This document shows positions 58,830 through 64,000 of a stretch of 64,000 nucleotides of DNA, piece after piece. Source of the DNA: Pseudomonas vranovensis DSM 16006 (GTDB lineage Bacteria > Pseudomonadota > Gammaproteobacteria > Pseudomonadales > Pseudomonadaceae); contig NZ_KE384459.1 in assembly GCF_000425805.1 (NCBI RefSeq), positions 125,149 through 189,148 of the forward strand, read 5' to 3'. The notes beneath the pieces are model-generated. The model was given only the letters and a program-made list of their open reading frames with translations. It was not told the origin of the DNA and searched no databases. Position numbers and translations under genes: made by a program. Within the stretch, counting starts at the first letter, position 1. Each line of letters opens with the position of its first letter.

Positions 58830-58877
58830 TGTTCGCCGGGCTGCGGCTTAAAGCCACAGTTCGCCCGCCAGCGAACA
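58830..58877. repeat. Large imperfect inverted repeat (REP-like)
   Basis: TGTTCGC and GCGAACA form the outer arms; CGGGC/GCCCG and GGCTT/AAGCC add inner pairing over 48 bp. The GTTCGCCGG core resembles pseudomonad REP palindromes. It could fold into a cruciform or act as a barrier between the divergent units. Confidence 0.55.
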
Positions 58878-59067
58878 CAGCACAGCGCAATTTCACTGCA
58901 CCTGGCCCATATCAGTGCGCATGATGACTAATGAATACGGGGTGTTTATCTGATCCGTAGTTCTGCCAGGTTTCTGAGTCTGTTTTGCCTCGGCCCAGCT
59001 TCCTACAGTGCGCCTGGGCTCTGCCCCCACGGCAGAGCGAGCCATACAGGAACTGTGGAAAAAAGCC

Positions 59068-60495
59068 ATGAGCACACATCAACAGGCGCAGGCCTACAAC
59101 TACAAAGTGGTCCGACAATTCGTGGTCATGACGGTGTTTTGGGGCATCGTCGGCATGGCCATGGGGGTCTGGATCGCCTCGCAACTGGTCTGGCCGGAAC
59201 TGAACCTGGAACTGCCGTGGACCAGCTTCGGCCGCCTGCGCCCGCTGCACACCAGCCTGGTAATCTTCGGATTTGCCGGTAGCGCACAATTTGCCGCCAG
59301 CTACTACGCGGTACAGCGTACCTGCCAGGTACGCTTGTTCAGCGACAAGTTGGCCGCCTTCACCTTCTGGGGCTGGCAAGCGACCATCGTGATCATGCTG
59401 GTCAGCCTGCCGCTGGGCCTGACCACCACCAAGGAATACGCCGAGATCGAATTCACTGGCGCGGTCTGGATGGCCATTGTCTGGGTGGCCTACGGCGTGG
59501 TGTTCTTCGCCACCCTGCTACGCCGCAAGGCCAAGCATATCTATGTCGGCAACTGGTTCTTCGGTGCTTTCATTGTGGTAATCGCCATGCTGCACGTGGT
59601 CAATCACCTGTCGATCCCGGTGAGCTGGTTCAAGTCCTACCCGGTCTACTCAGGCGCCACCGACGCCATGGTCCAGTGGTGGTACGGCCATAACGCCGTG
59701 GGCTTCTTCCTGACGACGGGCTTTCTGGGGATGATGTATTACTTCGTGCCCAAGCAGGTCGGCCGTCCGGTGTACTCGTATCGCCTGTCGATCGTGCATT
59801 TCTGGGCATTGATCACCCTGTATATCTGGGCGGGTCCGCATCATCTGCACTACACCGCCCTGCCGGACTGGGCGCAATCGCTGGGCATGGCGATGTCGTT
59901 GATCCTCCTGGCACCGAGCTGGGGCGGCATGATCAACGGCATGATGACCCTTTCCGGGGCCTGGCATAAGCTGCGCGACGACCCGATCCTGCGCTTTCTG
60001 GTGCTGTCGCTGGCGTTCTACGGCATGTCGACCTTTGAAGGCCCGATGATGGCCATCAAGACCGTCAACGCGCTGTCCCACTACACCGACTGGACCATTG
60101 GCCACGTTCATGCGGGCGCCCTGGGCTGGGTGGCGATGATTACCTTCGGCTCGCTTTACCACATGATCCCGAAAGTGTTCGGCCGCGAGCGCATGTACAG
60201 CACCGGCATGATCAACGCGCACTTTTGGCTGGCGACCATCGGCACCGTGCTCTACATCGCCTCGATGTGGGTCAACGGCATCACCCAGGGCCTGATGTGG
60301 CGCGCCACCAACGACGACGGCACCCTGACCTACTCATTCGTCGAAGCATTGGTGGCCAGCCACCCCGGCTTCCTGGTGCGCTTTATCGGCGGTGTGTGTT
60401 TCCTCGCCGGCATGTTGCTGATGGCCTACAACACCTGGCGCACGGTGCGGGTGGCCGATGAACACCTGGCCTTCCATAACGCGCGCATCGCCTGA
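59068..60495 (+). CDS. Orphan cbb3-type cytochrome c oxidase subunit I (CcoN4-like)
   Basis: A 475-residue haem-copper oxidase catalytic subunit with 12 membrane helices. Haem and CuB ligands are visible: His in RLRPLHTSLVIFGF, WWYGHNAVGFF with its downstream Tyr (MMYYFVPK), GPHHLHYTALPDW, and the His pair in DWTIGHVHAGALGW. There are no ccoO or ccoP genes here; a 70-residue membrane protein follows, as in the P. aeruginosa PA4133-PA4134 pair, where the orphan CcoN4 replaces the normal subunit in hybrid oxidases and improves growth with cyanide or phenazines. The start follows GGA ten bases upstream. Confidence 0.92.
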   Translation: MSTHQQAQAYNYKVVRQFVVMTVFWGIVGMAMGVWIASQLVWPELNLELPWTSFGRLRPLHTSLVIFGFAGSAQFAASYYAVQRTCQVRLFSDKLAAFTFWGWQATIVIMLVSLPLGLTTTKEYAEIEFTGAVWMAIVWVAYGVVFFATLLRRKAKHIYVGNWFFGAFIVVIAMLHVVNHLSIPVSWFKSYPVYSGATDAMVQWWYGHNAVGFFLTTGFLGMMYYFVPKQVGRPVYSYRLSIVHFWALITLYIWAGPHHLHYTALPDWAQSLGMAMSLILLAPSWGGMINGMMTLSGAWHKLRDDPILRFLVLSLAFYGMSTFEGPMMAIKTVNALSHYTDWTIGHVHAGALGWVAMITFGSLYHMIPKVFGRERMYSTGMINAHFWLATIGTVLYIASMWVNGITQGLMWRATNDDGTLTYSFVEALVASHPGFLVRFIGGVCFLAGMLLMAYNTWRTVRVADEHLAFHNARIA

Positions 60496-60506
60496 GGAGC
60501 ATCACA

Positions 60507-60719
60507 ATGAACGAGTGGCTGTATGCGCTGTATTGCCTGAGCGGCGTGTTGTTCTTCTACCTGGTCACCAGTGCCTGTCTACGCGGCCATGATCGCGAGG
60601 TCGATGATCAGACCAGCCTGATACCCTTTGCCGACGACCCGTTGGTGGCACAACGGGTCGAACGGGCGATTGGCAAGCCAGTACCGGCCGTGAAACCGGA
60701 CGCGGCATTCAGGGCCTGA
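60507..60719 (+). CDS. Small membrane protein partnered with orphan CcoN (PA4134/CcoQ-like)
   Basis: A 70-residue protein with one N-terminal membrane helix (about 4-24) and a charged cytosolic tail rich in Asp, Arg and Pro (REVDDQTSLIPFADDPLVAQRVERAIGKP). Size and position after a cbb3 subunit I gene match CcoQ-like small subunits, and specifically the companion of CcoN4 in P. aeruginosa. GAGGAG precedes the ATG, 11 bp after ccoN, so it is in the same operon. Confidence 0.85.
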   Translation: MNEWLYALYCLSGVLFFYLVTSACLRGHDREVDDQTSLIPFADDPLVAQRVERAIGKPVPAVKPDAAFRA

Positions 60720-60734
60720 CCTGATAGTCCGGAT

Positions 60735-60763
60735 GGGTCGCTGGCGGGCATTGCCGGCGATCC
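60735..60763. repeat. Hairpin behind ccoN operon
   Basis: GGGTCGCTGGC and GCCGGCGATCC form a near-perfect 10-bp stem with a 7-nt loop, 16 bp after the small membrane-protein gene. No T-run follows. It resembles a REP half-element and may serve as a terminator. Confidence 0.5.
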
Positions 60764-60895
60764 ATTTGCACGCAGCCAGGCCTACCCAACCGAAAGCGAA
60801 ATTTCCCACGCCAACTTGAGACCTTCCGGGAACGACTTACTTCGATGCAGCCTATAAGGTTCATGCCCTGTGCCCCCTACAGGACAAGGACTTCC

Positions 60896-63028
60896 ATGCC
60901 GCGCCAGTCAGACCTGCGCTTTACCTTCCAGCCCCTGGCCAGCGAGGCACAGTTCGAGGTCATCGACTTCGACCTCGAAGAAGGCCTGTCCCAACCCTTC
61001 AGGCTTGCCCTCACGCTCTCCAGCCATGACCCCGACATCGCGTTCGCCGGCCTGCTCGACAACCCCGCGCGCTTCACCCTCTGGCAGGGCGAATACGCCG
61101 TGCGCCATGTCCACGGCCTGGTCAGCCGCCTCACCGTCGGCACCAGCGGCTTTCGCCGCACCCGCTACCAGGTGCTGGTCGAGCCCACCCTGGCACGCCT
61201 GGCCTTGTGCTCCGACTGGCGCATTTTCCAGGCCCTGAGCGTGCCGCAGATCATCGACAAGGTGCTCGGCCAGCACCGCATCTTCGACCGCAAGCTCATC
61301 ACCACCGCCACCTACTCGCCCCGTGAGTACTGCGTGCAGGCCGGCGAAACCGACCTGCAGTTCCTGGCCCGCCTGGCGGCCGAAGAAGGCTTGCTCTACA
61401 CCTTCGAGCACTCCGCCAGCGGCCACCGCCTGGTGTTCACCGACCGTGTGCTGGGCCTGGGCCAGATCGGTCCCGACGACGACCGAGAGGTGCGCTACGA
61501 GGCCAGCCCCGGTGGCGACCAGCCGCTGCCGGCGCTCTGGCAGTTCAACTACACCGAACAGGTACGGACCACGCGCCAGGTACAGCGCGACTACACCTTC
61601 ACCCACCCGCGCTATACCCAGCAGCACGAGGCCACCGGCCAGGAGCTGCAGCGCCAGGCCAACCGCTATGAGCGCTACGACTACCCCGGCCGCTACAAGC
61701 GCGATGCCGTCGGCAAGCCCTTCACCCAGACCCGCCTGCTGGCCCTGCGCAACGATGCCCGCCTCGCCGAAGCCGTGGGCGACAACCCGCGCCTGCAGCC
61801 CGGCCTGGGCTTCGACCTCGGCGGCCACCCGCGAGAGGCCTTCAACAGCCACTGGCGCGCCCTGCGCATCAATCACCAGGGCGTCCAGCATGACAGCCAG
61901 GAAGAAGACGCCAGCGATGCCAGCCAGGGAACGCACTATCAGCAGACCGCCTGGCTGATCAACGGGCGCGTCGACTGGAAGGCCGACCTGCCCCCCAAGC
62001 CGCGCATCGACGGCCCGCAGATGGCCACCGTGGTCGGGCCGCCCAACGAAGAGATCTACTGCGACGAATGGGGCCGCGTGAAGCTCAGCTTTCCCTGGGA
62101 CCGCCAGAGCAAGCACGATGCCACCAGCTCCTGCTGGGTGCGGGTTTCCCAGGGCTGGGCCGGCACCACCTGGGGCGCCATGGCCATTCCGCGCATTGGC
62201 CAAGAAGTGATCGTCAGCTACGTCGATGGCGATCCCGACCAGCCCATCGTCACCGGCAGGACCTACCGCGCCACCAACCTGCCGCCCTACGAACTGCCCA
62301 AACACAAGACCCGCATGACCTTGAAGAGCCAGACCCACAAGGGCCGCGGCTCCAACGAGCTGCGCTTCGAGGATGAACTGGGACACGAGGAGGTGTTCAT
62401 CCATGCCGAAAAAGACCAGAACAACGTGGTCAAGCACAACGAGACCACGCGGGTGGGGAATGATCGCAGTGAGCGGGTGGAGCAGGATGAGCGGGTTGAG
62501 ATTGGTCGGGATCGGTTCGAGGTAGTGGGTAACGACGAACAAGTGACGATCGGTCAGGACAGACATAACGACATCGGCCGCGATGACAGCCTGAGCATCG
62601 CCCGCCACCACACCATCACTACAGCCCAGGACCGCACCGAGACGGTCGGCAACCATCGCCGCGACACGACCACCGCCAATCACTGGGTGGAAATCGGTGG
62701 ACACCTGGAACAGCGCGTTGCGGGTCATGTCGATCTGGAGGCCGGGCAGGCGATTCGTCATCGTACCCAGGAATACGAAATACAGGTTGCCCAGCGTATG
62801 GTCATCAAGGCACCTGGCGGCACACTGCGCCTGGACGAGGCCGGCATCACGCTCGATGGCGTTGCGATCCACATCAATGGGCCGATTCGCCAAAGCCCCG
62901 AAGGCGGTACGCATGCCTTCACCCTCAGCGGCATTCCCAACCCAGGCGAGCCTGTTTGCCTCAGCTGCATGCTCAAGGCCATCGAGGAAGGCCGCAGTGT
63001 GATACGCCTACAAGGAGCCAGCGCTTGA
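60896..63028 (+). CDS. vgrG: Type VI secretion spike protein VgrG
   Basis: A 710-residue trimeric puncturing tip. The gp27-like N-terminal half (QFEVIDFDLEEGLSQPF, REYCVQAGETDLQFLARLAAEEGLLY) is followed by the gp5 OB-fold (DEWGRVKLSFPWDR, SSCWVRVSQGWAGTTWGAMAIPRIGQEVIVSYVDGDPDQPIVTGRTY). A gp5 beta-helix with repeating N/Q-D-R/E-T/V-V units (about 510-640) and a C-terminal extension ending CLSCMLKA come last. The start used has AAGGAC upstream. Base use changes near 62450, where the beta-helix starts, suggesting a recombined tail. It is followed by an adaptor and a probable effector, the usual VgrG island. No structural T6SS genes are in the window. Confidence 0.95.
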   Translation: MPRQSDLRFTFQPLASEAQFEVIDFDLEEGLSQPFRLALTLSSHDPDIAFAGLLDNPARFTLWQGEYAVRHVHGLVSRLTVGTSGFRRTRYQVLVEPTLARLALCSDWRIFQALSVPQIIDKVLGQHRIFDRKLITTATYSPREYCVQAGETDLQFLARLAAEEGLLYTFEHSASGHRLVFTDRVLGLGQIGPDDDREVRYEASPGGDQPLPALWQFNYTEQVRTTRQVQRDYTFTHPRYTQQHEATGQELQRQANRYERYDYPGRYKRDAVGKPFTQTRLLALRNDARLAEAVGDNPRLQPGLGFDLGGHPREAFNSHWRALRINHQGVQHDSQEEDASDASQGTHYQQTAWLINGRVDWKADLPPKPRIDGPQMATVVGPPNEEIYCDEWGRVKLSFPWDRQSKHDATSSCWVRVSQGWAGTTWGAMAIPRIGQEVIVSYVDGDPDQPIVTGRTYRATNLPPYELPKHKTRMTLKSQTHKGRGSNELRFEDELGHEEVFIHAEKDQNNVVKHNETTRVGNDRSERVEQDERVEIGRDRFEVVGNDEQVTIGQDRHNDIGRDDSLSIARHHTITTAQDRTETVGNHRRDTTTANHWVEIGGHLEQRVAGHVDLEAGQAIRHRTQEYEIQVAQRMVIKAPGGTLRLDEAGITLDGVAIHINGPIRQSPEGGTHAFTLSGIPNPGEPVCLSCMLKAIEEGRSVIRLQGASA

Positions 63029-63906
63029 CCTACGCACTCAAGGATCATCTGTTCGCACGTCTGCGTGAGTCTGAACGCTATCGGCTCACAGCCATCGTCG
63101 AAATGGCACGCTTGCCGACATCGATACGCGAGCATCTCGTGAACTACGCGAGCACATCCTCGTGGCCACTGCTACAGCAGCCAGAGTTCACCCAACTGCA
63201 ACCGATTGGTCCTTGGTTGTTTGCCGCTCGTCCAGGGGCAACCCTGCATGGCCAGAACGACTTCTACGGTACCCTCGGCCCCATTGCAGGCGATGCCGTT
63301 TGCGGCTGGCTGATCAGCGCAATGCCACCGGCTCAACTAGTCACCCACCTGAGCCACGCCAATACGGTGATCGCACCCGATGGCGGCAAGTACCTGCTGC
63401 GCTATCACACCGCACACACCCTCATGACCCTGCACGCACGCCGTGACCTCCCAGGCATCGCAACCTGGCTGATGCCCATCCACAGCTGGTGGATACCAGC
63501 GACTTGCTCCACACACAATGAGTGGCAATGTGTATCTGGTTCCGACCTGATACCTGATCAGCACCTTCCCCCCATTCAGCTAGATCTTCGCTGCTGGGAC
63601 GCACTGGCGGGCGACCCTCTCGGCTATCAACTGGCCGACCTGCTGGAACAGCCACTGGCAGCCAAAGGCATAGAAGACAACGGTCACATTACCCGGCTCG
63701 GCCTTGCCCAGCATCACTTGGCCAAGGCGCGTGAACTGGGCCTGAACAGCCAGGACGATCTTATCGGCTACGTCACCTTTAAGGCGCTACAAGACGACGC
63801 GCTATCAGAATTGCCAGCCTGGCAAACAGCGTTGAAGGAAGCCCTTGATCAGAAACGCCCATTTGCCGAAGCGCTGCAGCATTGCCTGCGTCAGCATTCT
63901 CTCTGA
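63025..63906 (+). CDS. DUF4123 type VI effector adaptor (Tap/TEC)
   Basis: A 293-residue chaperone/adaptor that links effectors to VgrG. The first 120 residues carry the DUF4123 pattern (LLQQPEFTQLQPIGPWLFAARPG and a GWLISAMPPAQLVTHLSHANTV segment with LLRYHTAHTLMTL). The start is a TTG overlapping the vgrG stop (TTGA) with AAGGAG in front, chosen because no ATG in frame has a ribosome site. Its base composition is lower in GC than the first half of vgrG. Directly upstream of the probable effector, as is typical. Confidence 0.85.
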   Translation: MTYALKDHLFARLRESERYRLTAIVEMARLPTSIREHLVNYASTSSWPLLQQPEFTQLQPIGPWLFAARPGATLHGQNDFYGTLGPIAGDAVCGWLISAMPPAQLVTHLSHANTVIAPDGGKYLLRYHTAHTLMTLHARRDLPGIATWLMPIHSWWIPATCSTHNEWQCVSGSDLIPDQHLPPIQLDLRCWDALAGDPLGYQLADLLEQPLAAKGIEDNGHITRLGLAQHHLAKARELGLNSQDDLIGYVTFKALQDDALSELPAWQTALKEALDQKRPFAEALQHCLRQHSL

Positions 63907-63915
63907 GGACGCCTC

Positions 63916-64000
63916 ATGTTCAGCCTGGATGAAATCTTCGCCATCAATCGCAAGTTCTGTGAACAGCTGAGCGAACCCTTCGACAACAGCCCCGCCGTCA
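63916..64000 (+). CDS. Probable type VI effector, 5' end only
   Basis: Only the first 28 codons are inside the window (start MFSLDEIFAINRKFCEQL). GAGGAC precedes the ATG, 9 bp after the adaptor gene. Position after vgrG and DUF4123 predicts the cargo effector. The toxic activity cannot be judged from this fragment. Confidence 0.6.
   Translation, partial: MFSLDEIFAINRKFCEQLSEPFDNSPAV

Larger units (their letters stand above)
58625..59067. other. 443-bp intergenic region between decarboxylase-ACP operon and ccoN
   Basis: Divergent promoter region for the decarboxylase-ACP operon (minus) and the orphan ccoN (plus). It holds a perfect 20-bp palindrome, a third related half-site and a large REP-like inverted repeat. 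No convincing ANR/Fnr box (TTGAT-N4-ATCAA) or sigma-54 promoter is visible before ccoN. No protein-coding frame in it has a ribosome site or recognisable product. Confidence 0.7.

Noticed and set aside
58911..59067. ANR/Fnr box before the orphan ccoN
   Set aside because: No TTGAT-N4-ATCAA with reasonable match could be found in the upstream region.
60908..62914. Long minus-strand frame opposite vgrG
   Set aside because: Shadow frame of VgrG; no recognisable domain and no promoter or ribosome site.

Overview
This window is chromosomal DNA from a Pseudomonas species, most like the P. putida / P. fluorescens groups. The evidence is high-GC coding with strong G/C third-position bias, REP-type intergenic palindromes, a GntR/GntK/GntP gluconate module with AGATAGCGCTATCT operators, an NfrA/NfrB locus, an orphan cbb3 subunit pair resembling CcoN4 plus its small partner, and a type VI secretion VgrG island. 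No rRNA, tRNA, insertion sequence, phage or CRISPR array was seen.

Layout. 1-2.7 kb: an iron-type alcohol dehydrogenase with a sigma-54 promoter, beside a PAS/sigma-54 activator. 2.8-5.3 kb: L-serine dehydratase divergent from a DsdC-like LysR regulator. 5.3-11.5 kb: a CHASE-GGDEF-EAL protein, a GapN-like aldehyde dehydrogenase without the usual catalytic Glu, a PhnB-like VOC protein, an unrecognised cytosolic protein and a small secreted protein. 11.6-22 kb: a self-contained secreted-fibre locus, made of one NtrC-type response regulator, two tandem paralogous sensor kinases and, divergently behind a sigma-54 promoter, two paralogous exported proteins of an unrecognised family plus a CsgB-sized and a very large CsgA-like curlin-repeat protein. 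22-30 kb: a Fur-box catecholate siderophore receptor, an EvgAS/Roc-type LuxR regulator with a hybrid kinase, and a BdlA-like PAS-PAS chemoreceptor. 30-33.3 kb: gluconate repressor, kinase and permease with three operators. 33.3-36.3 kb: a second iron-type alcohol dehydrogenase and biosynthetic threonine deaminase ilvA, the latter preceded by an Ile-rich leader peptide and attenuator. 36.3-37.7 kb: a PACE efflux protein divergent from a LysR regulator. 37.8-45 kb: wecB-nfrB-nfrA-DUF4434, a probable N4-glycan-receptor-type exopolysaccharide operon. 45-51.5 kb: an RstAB-like two-component system divergent from a two-gene RND pump. 51.6-52.2 kb: mobA. 52.3-58.6 kb: a six-gene operon coding a PLP decarboxylase-ACP fusion, an AMP ligase, an alpha/beta hydrolase, a second-type ribulose-5-phosphate epimerase, a HemE paralog that has lost most of its catalytic residues, and a MarR regulator. 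59-60.7 kb: orphan ccoN and a small membrane protein. 60.9-64 kb: vgrG, a DUF4123 adaptor and the start of a probable effector.

The two most promising undescribed systems are the sigma-54/two-component-controlled curlin-repeat locus (11.6-22 kb), which has no recognisable CsgG/E/F exporter here, and the decarboxylase-ACP / degenerate-HemE operon (52.3-58.6 kb), which looks like an uncharacterised small-molecule pathway starting from an ACP-tethered amino acid. A third well-supported observation is the complete transcription-attenuation leader upstream of ilvA.
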